Positions 7,490 to 15,922 of a DNA stretch of 64,000 nucleotides are shown piece after piece. Under the pieces are notes generated by a model that made no database searches, had not been told where the DNA came from, and was given only the letters and a program-made list of their open reading frames with translations. A program made the position numbers and the translations under genes. Source of the DNA: GWE2-40-63 sp050179685. GTDB lineage: Bacteria; Bacteroidota; Bacteroidia; Bacteroidales; SZUA-534. Location of the stretch: contig JBFXEW010000001.1 of assembly GCA_050179685.1 (NCBI GenBank), positions 186,001-250,000 on the forward strand, written 5' to 3'. Positions within the stretch are counted from its first letter, which is position 1. Each line of letters begins with the position of its first letter.

Positions 7490-9121
7490 CTACATCATTC
7501 CGCCCATTCCACCGCCCATAGGAGGCATTGGAGCCGGGTTTTCTTCTTTTTCTTCAACCAATACACACTCGGTAGTCAGGAACATTCCGGCAATAGATGC
7601 GGCGTTCTCAAGTGCTACACGACTTACTTTGGTTGGGTCGATAACTCCTGTTTTAAACAGGTTCTGGTATTCTTCAAGGCGGGCGTTGTAACCAAAATCG
7701 CCGGTACCTTCTTTTACTTTTTGTACCACAACCGAACCTTCGCCACCAGCATTGGCTACAATCTGACGTAAAGGTTCTTCAATAGCACGGCGTACAATGG
7801 CAATTCCGTAGTTTTGATCGATGTTTTCGCCTTCCACTCCGTCTAAAGCTTTGATGGAACGAATGTAAGCAACGCCTCCACCGGGAACAATTCCTTCTTC
7901 AACCGCAGCGCGGGTTGCACTTAAGGCATCATCCACACGGTCTTTTTTCTCTTTCATTTCAATTTCAGAGGCGGCACCAATGTACAACACGGCAACACCA
8001 CCAGCCAGTTTAGCCAAACGCTCCTGCAATTTCTCGCGATCGTAATCAGAAGTTGTGGCTTCAATCTGAGCTTTAATTTGATTTACGCGGGCCTTAATGG
8101 CATCTTTATCGCCATTACCATTTACAATGGTTGTATTTTCCTTGTCGATGGTAATTTTTTCACAGGTACCCAGCATGTCTAAAGTAGTGTTCTCCAGTTT
8201 CATGCCTTTTTCTTCGGTAACTACCACACCACCAGTAAGTACAGCTATATCTTCCAGCATTTCTTTACGACGGTCGCCAAAGCCCGGAGCTTTAACAGCT
8301 GCCACCTTTAAGGAACCACGAATGCGGTTTACCACAAGTGTAGCCAGAGCTTCGCCATCCACATCTTCAGCAATGATTAACAAAGGACGTCCACTTTGAG
8401 CGGCTGGTTCAAGAACAGGCAGCAAATCCTTCATGGTAGAAATCTTCTTGTCGTAAAGCAACACATAAGGATTTTCGAGTTCGGCCTGCATTTTTTCGGT
8501 GTCGGTAATAAAATAGGGCGAAATGTAACCGCGATCGAATTGCATACCTTCAACCACTTCAACGGTGGTTTCGGTTCCTTTGGCTTCTTCAACAGTAATC
8601 ACACCTTCTTTTTTAACTTTCTCCATGGCTTCGGCAATCAACTTACCAATTTCGGCATCGTTGTTAGCTGATATTTTAGCCACTTGTTCAATTTTTTCGT
8701 TGTCTTCGCCAATAACATGCGACTGCGATTTCAGGTTTTCAACCACCACTGAAACAGCTTTGTCGATTCCCCGCTTAATATCCATTGGGTTTGAACCGGC
8801 AGTAACGTATTTAAGACCCACGTTAATCAACGACTGAGCCAATACGGTAGCAGTTGTTGTTCCATCACCAGCATCGTCGGCTGTTTTAGAAGCAACTTCT
8901 TTTACCATTTGGGCTCCCAGATTGGCGTAGGGATCAGAAAGCTCGATTTCTTTAGCAACGGTTACTCCGTCTTTAGTAATTTGTGGGGCACCATATTTTT
9001 TATCGATAACCACGTTGCGTCCTTTAGGACCCAGGGTAACTTTTACCGCATCGGCCAAAGCATCCACGCCTTTTTTAATCAGGTCGCGGGCTTCAACATT
9101 GAATTTAATTTCTTTTGCCAT
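7490..9121 (-). CDS. groEL: Chaperonin GroEL (60 kDa)
   Basis: This is the ATP-dependent folding chamber subunit, 543 residues, which works with GroES in the cytoplasm. Clear family signatures are VTLGPKGRNVVIDKKYGAP near the N-terminus, the nucleotide-binding DAGDGTTTATVLAQ, the AAVEEGIVPGGG signature, and the Gly/Met-rich tail ending GGGMGGMM. Length is standard. It follows groES by 32 bp in the same direction and ends before a strong terminator. I saw no CIRCE inverted repeat upstream of the pair, so HrcA-type control is not evident. Confidence 0.99.
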   Translation of the reverse strand: MAKEIKFNVEARDLIKKGVDALADAVKVTLGPKGRNVVIDKKYGAPQITKDGVTVAKEIELSDPYANLGAQMVKEVASKTADDAGDGTTTATVLAQSLINVGLKYVTAGSNPMDIKRGIDKAVSVVVENLKSQSHVIGEDNEKIEQVAKISANNDAEIGKLIAEAMEKVKKEGVITVEEAKGTETTVEVVEGMQFDRGYISPYFITDTEKMQAELENPYVLLYDKKISTMKDLLPVLEPAAQSGRPLLIIAEDVDGEALATLVVNRIRGSLKVAAVKAPGFGDRRKEMLEDIAVLTGGVVVTEEKGMKLENTTLDMLGTCEKITIDKENTTIVNGNGDKDAIKARVNQIKAQIEATTSDYDREKLQERLAKLAGGVAVLYIGAASEIEMKEKKDRVDDALSATRAAVEEGIVPGGGVAYIRSIKALDGVEGENIDQNYGIAIVRRAIEEPLRQIVANAGGEGSVVVQKVKEGTGDFGYNARLEEYQNLFKTGVIDPTKVSRVALENAASIAGMFLTTECVLVEEKEENPAPMPPMGGGMGGMM

Positions 9122-9153
9122 TTTTCAAATTGTTTATTAGTTACAAAAATTGA

Positions 9154-9432
9154 TTAGAAAATGTAAAGTATGTCGCTGTGAGCAATTAACAGGTATTTCT
9201 CACCGTCAATAAGCAGCTCGGTGCCGGCATATTTTCCGTACATCACTTTGTCGCCTTCTTTAACCTCAATGTTTTGATCTTTAAGTGCTGCTCCGGTTAA
9301 CACAACCGTGCCGTGTAAGGGAGCATCCTGTGCTGAATCGGGAATGTAAATACCGCCAGCAGTTTTTGCTTCGGCTTCTGAAGGACGTACAAGTACTTTT
9401 CCTGCAATAACTTTACCATTCAATTTTGCCAT
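9154..9432 (-). CDS. groES: Co-chaperonin GroES (10 kDa)
   Basis: A 92-residue GroES that caps the GroEL ring. Recognisable features are GKVLVRPSEAEAKTAGGIYIPDSAQ, which includes the mobile loop, and the closing DGEKYLLIAHSDILYIF. The length is usual. It is the first gene of groES-groEL. The 240 bp before it contain the secG terminator, so the pair must have its own promoter, although no exact TAnnTTTG was found on the minus strand there. Confidence 0.98.
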   Translation of the reverse strand: MAKLNGKVIAGKVLVRPSEAEAKTAGGIYIPDSAQDAPLHGTVVLTGAALKDQNIEVKEGDKVMYGKYAGTELLIDGEKYLLIAHSDILYIF

Positions 9433-9616
9433 TTTTTGTCTATTTTAAGTTTAACATCTTATTTTATATTCAACAGGCGGCTAGAGTCATAATTTGTGCC
9501 AAAGACACATTCACCCTAAACACGCGACAGAATTACCGTTTGGCGGCACTACTTAGTTTTAAAACTCTTTAACTAATAAAGCTACTATGCAGAAAGAAAG
9601 GGCTTTGGTAAGGGGC

Positions 9617-9657
9617 AAAAAAAATGTCAGCCTGTGTGACAAGCTGACATTTTTTTG
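9617..9657 (-). terminator. Intrinsic terminator after secG
   Basis: The arms AATGTCAGC and GCTGACATT enclose an 11-nt loop and are flanked by A and T runs on either side. It lies 15-55 bp beyond the secG stop and separates the secG operon from groES. Confidence 0.85.
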
Positions 9658-9671
9658 ATTGCTAAAAAAGC

Positions 9672-10016
9672 TTATTCTTCAGTTTCTTCGCTTTCGGTAG
9701 GAGCTGTTAAAGGAAAATTACCAGGAAGTGCTGATGGATCCTGGGCAGCATCAATTTGTTCCTGCATCATTGAGCGGGTGTCTTCACCACTTTCTCTTTC
9801 GATAAATGCAGCAGCCATAATGCTTAAAAACAACAATGCTCCGGCAAGCGTCCAGGTTGCTTTCTCTAAAAAATCGGTAGTTTTCCGAACGCCCATAACC
9901 TGATTCGACGACGAAAAGTTCGCAGCAAGTCCGCCACCTTTTGAATTTTGAACCAAAACGATTAAAATCAAGAGAAGACAAACAATTAAAATGAGTACTG
10001 AAATTGCGTAAAACAT
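9672..10016 (-). CDS. secG: Preprotein translocase subunit SecG
   Basis: A 114-residue inner-membrane protein of the SecYEG translocon. It has two predicted membrane helices (about residues 2-22 and 54-72). The conserved cytosolic loop between them reads VLVQNSKGGGLAANFSSSNQ and continues with VMGVRKTTDFLEKATW, as in other SecG proteins. The acidic C-terminal tail is typical of Bacteroidota. It lies 10 bp after the TPR protein gene and is the last gene before a terminator, making it the distal gene of the sigma-54 regulator/lptE unit. Confidence 0.93.
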   Translation of the reverse strand: MFYAISVLILIVCLLLILIVLVQNSKGGGLAANFSSSNQVMGVRKTTDFLEKATWTLAGALLFLSIMAAAFIERESGEDTRSMMQEQIDAAQDPSALPGNFPLTAPTESEETEE

Positions 10017-10026
10017 CGTTTCTTAT

Positions 10027-10848
10027 TTATTGATTATTAATAATTTGTTTTATTTTATTAATTTGACCGGCAAAGTAACTATTTTTTTCCGGATATTTCA
10101 AACTTAATTTTTCGTAAGCATGTATTGCTTTATCGTAAAACCCTTGTTTAATATATATTTTAGCCAGAGTGTCGGTAATCATATCGGGATTAAGCTGTGG
10201 TTCTGATTCCGGTGTCGGAGTCGGTTCTGCTGCTTTTTTATCGGGTTTTGGAACTATTTTGGGTTGTTCTAAAATAAAACTGTCGATAAGTGCATTGCGT
10301 CGGGTTTGCACGGGTTTGGATGACTCGTCTTTTTTCTCCGGGTCCTGTTCGCCAGCTTTCTTCTTTTTAAACGTATTTTTAAAGTCTTCCAAATCAACCT
10401 GATCGCCCACATCAAAAAAGGTTCCTGCCTGTGCTGCTCCCGACATAATGAGAAACTCCAGTTCATCGTTTTTGTCGTAAGTATCCTGTTTTTTAGTCGA
10501 TGGAGAGAGGCTATCAAAATCGGTAAGTTCCGCCAATTCGGTAAAGTCGATAGTTGCACTCTCGTTATAAGTGGCAGGTTGATGCACCTCAACTTCTTCA
10601 TTTATGGGAAGCAGTACCCGTTTATCGAGCAAATAAAAAAGACGGCTGCGATTGGTAATCCAAACGGCGTTTGTCCTTAACTCCCTTTCATAGCTAATGG
10701 TTCCCTGATTGTTTAGGTTTTTTAACAACAACATACGGGCCGACTGAAAATATGGATATTCTTCAATCACAGCCTGCAAATCCGACAAACTGCGATCGTC
10801 GAGTAATTCAGGATGAGCCAGGTAGTTATAAAAGGTTTCTTTATTCAT
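10027..10848 (-). CDS. Conserved TPR-containing protein of unknown function
   Basis: A 273-residue protein without signal peptide. The N-terminal 90 residues (LAHPELLDDRSLSDLQAVIE, YPYFQSARMLLLKNL) are helical and typical of a Bacteroidota-specific family found between lptE and secG. The middle (about 110-215) is low-complexity, rich in Lys, Glu and Pro. The last 45 residues hold one clear TPR-like hairpin (TLAKIYIKQGFYDKAIHAYEKLSLKYPE). It sits 6 bp after lptE and 10 bp before secG, so it is co-transcribed with envelope biogenesis genes. I cannot assign a precise function. Confidence 0.8.
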   Translation of the reverse strand: MNKETFYNYLAHPELLDDRSLSDLQAVIEEYPYFQSARMLLLKNLNNQGTISYERELRTNAVWITNRSRLFYLLDKRVLLPINEEVEVHQPATYNESATIDFTELAELTDFDSLSPSTKKQDTYDKNDELEFLIMSGAAQAGTFFDVGDQVDLEDFKNTFKKKKAGEQDPEKKDESSKPVQTRRNALIDSFILEQPKIVPKPDKKAAEPTPTPESEPQLNPDMITDTLAKIYIKQGFYDKAIHAYEKLSLKYPEKNSYFAGQINKIKQIINNQ

Positions 10849-10854
10849 AAATGC

Positions 10855-11364
10855 TTACCAGTTCACAACGGCTTTGTTAAAAATGTCGTCCACCAATTGT
10901 TCCACAATAACTTCAATCAGGGAATCTTCTACATCCTGCAAATTCTGGTCACTGCTGTAATCTTCGTATCTTGAAAACTGCGTGTCGAAATTTGCTTTCG
11001 GATCTTTCTCGTTTACAAACTTTACTTTGATGGTAATGGTCAAACGGTTTTGTGCGGCCTGGTCGGTTCCGGCCTGAATAGCCATTGGTTTGGTGTCGTA
11101 ATTTACAATAGAGCCCTCAAACTGCAGATGGCCGTTTTGCTGAACCAGTTGCAAGCTGGTTTGCGTCATAAACTTATCCTTTAGCGCTTCGGTCAGAATA
11201 TTGCTCAACATAGGGTTTACCAGGGGAGCCATGTTTGGAAACTCTGCAATTGATACCGTTTCGGTTCCCGGAGGAATGCTGGCTCCGGTAAAAGAATATT
11301 TTATACTACAAGCAGTGCTTAAAAACAAACTCAGGATTATTATAATGCTTACTGTGTGACGCAT
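10855..11364 (-). CDS. lptE: LptE-family LPS-assembly lipoprotein
   Basis: A small lipoprotein of about 169 residues, with signal peptide and lipobox STAC, followed by IKYSFTGASIPPGTETVSIAEFPN. That opening is characteristic of the Bacteroidota LptE-like family, the plug partner of LptD in lipopolysaccharide insertion into the outer membrane. The ATG at 11364 puts a short basic N-terminus before the hydrophobic core. An upstream in-frame ATG at 11394 would overlap the end of the sigma-54 regulator gene and add ten polar residues, so I prefer the inner one. Its place directly behind the regulator and two genes ahead of secG matches the common Bacteroidota order. Confidence 0.85.
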   Translation of the reverse strand: MRHTVSIIIILSLFLSTACSIKYSFTGASIPPGTETVSIAEFPNMAPLVNPMLSNILTEALKDKFMTQTSLQLVQQNGHLQFEGSIVNYDTKPMAIQAGTDQAAQNRLTITIKVKFVNEKDPKANFDTQFSRYEDYSSDQNLQDVEDSLIEVIVEQLVDDIFNKAVVNW

Positions 11365-11377
11365 GATTTTCTTCTTT

Positions 11378-12619
11378 TTATAAATCCAATTCATATTCCT
11401 TAATCTTACGATACAGGGTTCGTTCCGAGATGCCTAAATCTTCGGCAGCATACTTGCGTTTTCCCTTGTGCTTTTCAAGCGCCTTAACAATCATTTCCTT
11501 TTCTTTATCGACCAGCGAAAGTGATTCCTCAATAAACTCTTCGGTATCCTGTATTTGCTCGTCGTGACCGGAATCGCGACTGATAATTACGGTTGGTTGT
11601 CTTTCTGTTGCATCTGGAATTGAGATGTCGTTATCATCCCACAGATTCTTGATTATTCGTGCATGATCATCGTTCAAATCTCTTTTCTCAACGCCCTGTT
11701 TCATTAAATCGAGCACCAATCGCTTCAGGTCGTTCATATCACTTTTCATATCGAACATCACCTTATACAATATTTCGCGTTCCGAATTAAAGGTTTGCTC
11801 ATCGACTTTCTTGTATAAAGCAGGCAACTTACTCCCTTCGTATATGGGCAGGTATTTTTTCAAGGTTTCGGCCGACACATCACGTTTTTCTTCCAGAATC
11901 GAGATTTGTTCGGTTATGTTTTTAAGTTGCCTGATATTTCCCGGCCAACGGTAATTTTCAAGAACCTTTTTCGATTCCACATCAAGCGTAAGCGCGGGCA
12001 TGCGGAATTTTTCGGCAAAATCGGTGGCAAATTTTCGGAAAAGCAGGTAAACATCCTCTTTGCGGTCGCGTAAGGGTGGCACTTGTATTGGAACGGTATT
12101 TAAACGGTAATACAAATCTTCGCGAAACTTTCCCTCATCAACAGATTTTACCATGTTTACATTGGTCGCAGCCACCACCCGAACATTGGTTTTCATTACC
12201 TGTGAGGATCCTACCCGAATAAACTCGCCGGTTTCGAGCACACGCAGCAATCTTACCTGAGTTGAAAGGGGCAGTTCTGCAACCTCATCGAGAAAGATGG
12301 TTCCATTGTTGGCCACTTCAAAATAACCTTTTCGGGTGTCGGTAGCTCCGGTAAAAGCGCCTTTTTCGTGTCCAAACAGTTCGGAGTCAATGGTTCCTTC
12401 AGGAATAGCGCCACAGTTTACCGCAATATATGAACCATGCTTACGGCTGCTAAATTGATGAATAATTTTTGGAAAAGTCTCCTTTCCTGTTCCACTTTCA
12501 CCACTAATCAGAACGGTTAAGTCGGTTGGAGCTACCTGCAAGGCAATATCCATGGCACGTAGTAAACCTTGTGAGTTTCCAATAATTCCAAACCGTTGCT
12601 TTACCTGTTGAATGTCCAT
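11378..12619 (-). CDS. Sigma-54-dependent transcriptional activator without receiver domain
   Basis: A 413-residue enhancer-binding protein that would use ATP hydrolysis to open sigma-54 holoenzyme promoters. The AAA+ domain starts almost at the N-terminus: Walker A GESGTGKE (40-47), the sigma-54 contact loop GAFTGA (87-92), Walker B TIFLDE (about 107-112). The C-terminus is a Fis-type helix-turn-helix (KRKYAAEDLGISERTLYRKIKEYEL). No REC, GAF or PAS domain precedes the AAA+ part, so its signal input is unknown and it may be controlled by abundance or by a partner. It heads the operon with lptE, the TPR gene and secG, and its 3' end lies just ahead of, or overlaps, lptE. Confidence 0.93.
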   Translation of the reverse strand: MDIQQVKQRFGIIGNSQGLLRAMDIALQVAPTDLTVLISGESGTGKETFPKIIHQFSSRKHGSYIAVNCGAIPEGTIDSELFGHEKGAFTGATDTRKGYFEVANNGTIFLDEVAELPLSTQVRLLRVLETGEFIRVGSSQVMKTNVRVVAATNVNMVKSVDEGKFREDLYYRLNTVPIQVPPLRDRKEDVYLLFRKFATDFAEKFRMPALTLDVESKKVLENYRWPGNIRQLKNITEQISILEEKRDVSAETLKKYLPIYEGSKLPALYKKVDEQTFNSEREILYKVMFDMKSDMNDLKRLVLDLMKQGVEKRDLNDDHARIIKNLWDDNDISIPDATERQPTVIISRDSGHDEQIQDTEEFIEESLSLVDKEKEMIVKALEKHKGKRKYAAEDLGISERTLYRKIKEYELDL

Positions 12620-12943
12620 AATACTTATAAAATATATGTGTTTTTTAATCTAAACGCCGGCAATGAAAACCATACACAAGTTTAATATTTTGTGTTTCTG
12701 CTTTTGATACAAGCTTAACTTGCAATAAATCAAAGCCAGCGCAGCTTGATTATAAAGCCTGACAAAATTACATATTTTTAGGAAACTCTAAAGGCTGAAA
12801 ATCGATAATTGATGTAAAAACAAGGGTAAAACCCCTTATTTTAGCTTTAAGCAAATAAAAAAGAATATAAAAACCTGCCAGTATAAGCTAAAGGTTTTGA
12901 CTAACTGTTTCAGAAACCAGTAGGTAATAGTGGCAGGTATTTT
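12620..12943. other. Intergenic region between a lipoprotein gene and the sigma-54 regulator gene
   Basis: 324 bp with no supported gene. ACCTGCCA (12873-12880) and TGGCAGGT (12931-12938) are perfect complements separated by 50 nt. On the minus strand the right arm is followed by a short T run. A smaller hairpin around GTTTCTGAAAC lies inside the loop. This could be a branched terminator for the lipoprotein gene that ends at 12944. No clear promoter for the sigma-54 regulator was recognised. Confidence 0.4.
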
Positions 12944-13750
12944 TTAAATTAATGAATTTCGTAATTCGGTAATGTAATCCTTTATCGCTACCAACTTTTC
13001 TTCCTTTTTTCTACCCTCATGTGCATTATTTATCATACCCATCAGGTTTGCCAGGGATTGATAAAGTTCCTGAAACCCGGCTTCGTCTTTATAAGGACTC
13101 ATAACCATCAGTAAATCGTTCAAAGAACTCCGGTTCTGCAGCATTTTCTCGTAAATAGCCTGTTGATTTTCGGCAAACTTAAGGGTTGCACTCATTAAAT
13201 ACATTCCTTCAATCCAACTTCCGGCAAGCGCATACAAAGCCACTTCATTTTTATTGTTTTCTTCCAGATTTTTATGGGTGTCGAATTGCGCTTCTTTGAT
13301 CAAAATTAAAAGGGAATCTTTATTATCGAGGTTTGATTGAACACTTTGAAAGAATTCGCGATTCAGATTCGATATTTCAAGATCTTCAACCAATTGTACA
13401 AAGTTGTCGAGGTAAACAGCCGTTTCATCGTTTTTCTGATAGGTAATGGTATAAATTAAATCAGCAGCATAAACGCCCAAATTAATCGATTTTTGCTTGT
13501 AAGAAATGTAGTTCGACACATTCTCAGCCGGATTGGTAATATCAAACACATAGCCGGCACCGGAACTGTTTAAAAATTCAATCATCTCGTACGATGAGGG
13601 CATCGGATATTTCTCAATCATTTTAACCGCATCGTCAACTACCACATCATCAAATCCCTGTTCAAGCTGCTTGCTCGATTTTTGATTGTTACATCCTGTA
13701 AATACAACCGCAAGAATCAAAATAATTAAATTAAGGTATCGGTTCATCAT
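12944..13750 (-). CDS. Putative lipoprotein of unknown function
   Basis: A protein of about 268 residues with a signal peptide and lipobox FTGC, so it is probably anchored in the envelope. I place the start at MMNRYLN (13750); the frame is open to 13774 with eight extra residues. The mature part is almost wholly alpha-helical and rich in Glu, Asn and Leu (for example VQLVEDLEISNLNREFFQSV and GSWIEGMYLMSATLKFAENQ). No known domain or catalytic motif was recognised. It is monocistronic, with over 290 bp on both sides. It resembles helical lipoproteins widespread in Bacteroidota whose role is not established. Confidence 0.75.
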   Translation of the reverse strand: MMNRYLNLIILILAVVFTGCNNQKSSKQLEQGFDDVVVDDAVKMIEKYPMPSSYEMIEFLNSSGAGYVFDITNPAENVSNYISYKQKSINLGVYAADLIYTITYQKNDETAVYLDNFVQLVEDLEISNLNREFFQSVQSNLDNKDSLLILIKEAQFDTHKNLEENNKNEVALYALAGSWIEGMYLMSATLKFAENQQAIYEKMLQNRSSLNDLLMVMSPYKDEAGFQELYQSLANLMGMINNAHEGRKKEEKLVAIKDYITELRNSLI

Positions 13751-13972
13751 AATAGGGTTATTAAAAGATTTCAAGTAAATGTAAAAAAAATGTTTGATAA
13801 ATGTATTACTCCATATAAAAAAGCAAATAATTCAAAACAAAATCGTACCCTGAAAAGCTCCCAAAAAAGCGTTTAAAACCATAAAAAAACCAAAACCTGG
13901 CGATTTCAAATGCTATTATAAGTCAATGAGAAAGCTACTCTTAGGATAATTAACAAAAATTGTTGATAATAA

Positions 13973-14002
13973 TTGTGGTTTAAAATATAAATTGTATTTT
14001 TG
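13973..14002 (+). promoter_or_regulatory. Promoter of the rplM-rpsI operon
   Basis: TTG at 13973-13975, a 19-bp gap, then TATTTTTG at 13995-14002. This fits the Bacteroidota -33/-7 consensus (TTTG and TAnnTTTG, 19-21 bp apart). Transcription would begin near 14009, leaving about 58 nt of leader before the GTG start of rplM. Confidence 0.65.
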
Positions 14003-14066
14003 CAGACCACATTTGGGGAATAATATCTCGTTGTATTTATGTATTAATTAAAAAGTTAGGAGTAGC

Positions 14067-14522
14067 GTGGACACGTTAAGTTTTAAAACAAAATCGGCAA
14101 ACAAGGCAACCGTTGAAAAGAAATGGGTTGTAATTGACGCAAACGAAGAAGTTTTGGGTCGCCTTGCCACCGGTGTTGCTTTCCTTTTAAGGGGTAAGCA
14201 CAAAACCGATTTCACTCCTCACGTTGATGGTGGAGATTACGTAATTGTAATCAATGCTGAAAAAGTTCAGTTAACCGGAAACAAATGGAGTGATAAAGAG
14301 TATGTTCGTCACACAGGACACCCTGGAGGACAACGCATTGTAACTGCTGCCGAGCTTATGGCCAAAAAGCCTATAGCTATGGTAGAAAAAGCTGTAAAAG
14401 GAATGTTGCCTAAAAACCGTTTAGGCCGTCAACTTTACAGGAATTTATATGTATATGCAGGTGAAACGCATCCGCACGAAGCGCAAAAACCTGAAAAAAT
14501 CAGTTTAAATTCAATTAAATAG
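14067..14522 (+). CDS. rplM: 50S ribosomal protein L13
   Basis: A 151-residue L13 protein of the large ribosomal subunit. Diagnostic stretches are KKWVVIDANEEVLGRLAT, LRGKHKTDFTPHVDGGDYV and HTGHPGGQR. The start codon is GTG: the N-terminus MDTLSFKTKSANKATVEKKW matches the usual Bacteroidota L13 opening, there is no ATG nearby, and an AGGAG precedes the GTG. It is followed after 5 bp by rpsI, the near-universal partner. A well-formed promoter lies 65 bp upstream. Confidence 0.98.
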   Translation: MDTLSFKTKSANKATVEKKWVVIDANEEVLGRLATGVAFLLRGKHKTDFTPHVDGGDYVIVINAEKVQLTGNKWSDKEYVRHTGHPGGQRIVTAAELMAKKPIAMVEKAVKGMLPKNRLGRQLYRNLYVYAGETHPHEAQKPEKISLNSIK

Positions 14523-14527
14523 AAGAA

Positions 14528-14914
14528 ATGGAAGTGATTAACGCAGTTGGACGTAGAAAGTCTGCAATCGCACGCGTTTACTTGAGCGAAGGAACAGGTA
14601 AAATTACGGTAAACAACAAAGACTATAAAGAGTATTTTCCGACAGGAACTTTACAGTACATTGTTTTACAACCACTTAACCTGCTCGAACTAGCTAACAA
14701 GTACGACGTAAAAGTGAACTTGGATGGCGGTGGTATTAAAGGACAAGCCGAAGCTTTGCGCTTAGGTATTACCCGCGCTTTACTCATTATTGATGAAGAG
14801 AGCCGTGGTAAACTTAAAGCAGCCGGATTTGTTACCCGCGACCCACGTGAAGTTGAGAGAAAAAAACCAGGACAGAAAAAAGCACGTAAGAAATTCCAGT
14901 TCAGTAAGCGTTAA
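14528..14914 (+). CDS. rpsI: 30S ribosomal protein S9
   Basis: A 128-residue S9 protein. It starts EVINAVGRRKSAIARVYLSEG and ends with the conserved basic tail KKPGQKKARKKFQFSKR, whose last residues reach the decoding centre and contact P-site tRNA. It is 5 bp after rplM and lies upstream of rpsB, with 150 bp between. Confidence 0.98.
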   Translation: MEVINAVGRRKSAIARVYLSEGTGKITVNNKDYKEYFPTGTLQYIVLQPLNLLELANKYDVKVNLDGGGIKGQAEALRLGITRALLIIDEESRGKLKAAGFVTRDPREVERKKPGQKKARKKFQFSKR

Positions 14915-15064
14915 TAGCACTGCAGAATTTCGTTTAGTATCTAAATTGTTAAGATTTCTTGATACAAAAATTCAAACGGGCACATATTATCCAGTTCGTT
15001 TGTTTTTAAAGAACTACTTAACGATTGCTTTTTCAAAGAATGTAAACGAGTTAAAAAAATTAAA

Positions 15065-15904
15065 ATGTCAAGAGTAAGTTTTCAAGAATTATTAGATGCA
15101 GGTGCGCATTTTGGTCACCTCAAAAGAAAATGGAACCCAAACATGGCTCCCTATATTTTTATGGAGCGCAACGGGATTCACATTATCGATCTACAAAAAA
15201 CAGTAGTGAAAATTGACGAGGCTGCAATGGCTATGAAGCAAATCGCCAAGTCTGGTCGTAAAATTCTGTTCGTTGCTACTAAAAAGCAAGCAAAAGATAT
15301 TGTTGCCGAACAAGTAAGCAAAATTAACATGCCTTATGTAACTGAACGTTGGTCAGGTGGTATGTTAACCAACTTCCCCACTATCCGCAAAGCGGTTAAA
15401 AAAATGACTTCAATCGACAAAATGGGACAAGACGGAACCATGAGCCATTTGTCGAAACGAGAAATCCTACAAATTACCCGTCAACGGGCAAAGCTGGAAA
15501 AAAACTTAGGTAGCATTGCCGACCTTACCCGCTTACCTGCAGCCTTATTTGTGGTTGATATTCAAAAAGAAAAAATTGCCATTGCCGAAGCTCGCAGATT
15601 ACAAATTCCTGTATTTGCAATGGTTGATACCAACTCAGACCCAAACCTGGTTGACTATGTTATTCCATGTAACGACGATGCGGCAAAATCGATCCAGCTT
15701 ATTTTGGACACTTTGACCAAAGCTATCGAAGAAGGTTTGTCAGAACGTAAAGTGGAAAAAGACAAAGACGCTCCGGCTAAAGACAAAAAAGCACCTAAGC
15801 GTGAAACCAAAACAACTGCTAAAAAATCGGCCGCTAAAAAAGAAACTACCGAAGTAGTTGAAGAGTCGAATGATGAAGTTGAAGCAAAAGAAAACGAAGA
15901 ATAA
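15065..15904 (+). CDS. rpsB: 30S ribosomal protein S2
   Basis: A 279-residue S2 protein. The start VSFQELLDAGAHFGHLKRKWNPNMAPYI and the motifs RWSGGMLTNFPT and PVFAMVDTNSDPN are typical. The last 45 or so residues are a Lys/Glu/Ala-rich tail (from about 234) beyond the core fold. Such extensions are common in Bacteroidota S2. rpsB is separated from rpsI by 150 bp that may hold a leader, and is followed after 18 bp by tsf, its usual partner. Confidence 0.98.
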   Translation: MSRVSFQELLDAGAHFGHLKRKWNPNMAPYIFMERNGIHIIDLQKTVVKIDEAAMAMKQIAKSGRKILFVATKKQAKDIVAEQVSKINMPYVTERWSGGMLTNFPTIRKAVKKMTSIDKMGQDGTMSHLSKREILQITRQRAKLEKNLGSIADLTRLPAALFVVDIQKEKIAIAEARRLQIPVFAMVDTNSDPNLVDYVIPCNDDAAKSIQLILDTLTKAIEEGLSERKVEKDKDAPAKDKKAPKRETKTTAKKSAAKKETTEVVEESNDEVEAKENEE

Positions 15905-15922
15905 TCATAAAAATATTATAAT

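Noticed and set aside
8097..8837. Genes on the plus strand opposite groEL
   Set aside because: They are open frames only because groEL codon use leaves few stops on the other strand; no homology or start signals.
9433..9616. A CIRCE (HrcA) operator before groES
   Set aside because: No TTAGCACTC/GAGTGCTAA inverted repeat is present on either strand.
14915..15064. A ribosomal-protein leader before rpsB
   Set aside because: TCGTTTA near 14931 and TAAACGA near 15043 could pair, but the stem is short and far apart, and no known leader was recognised.
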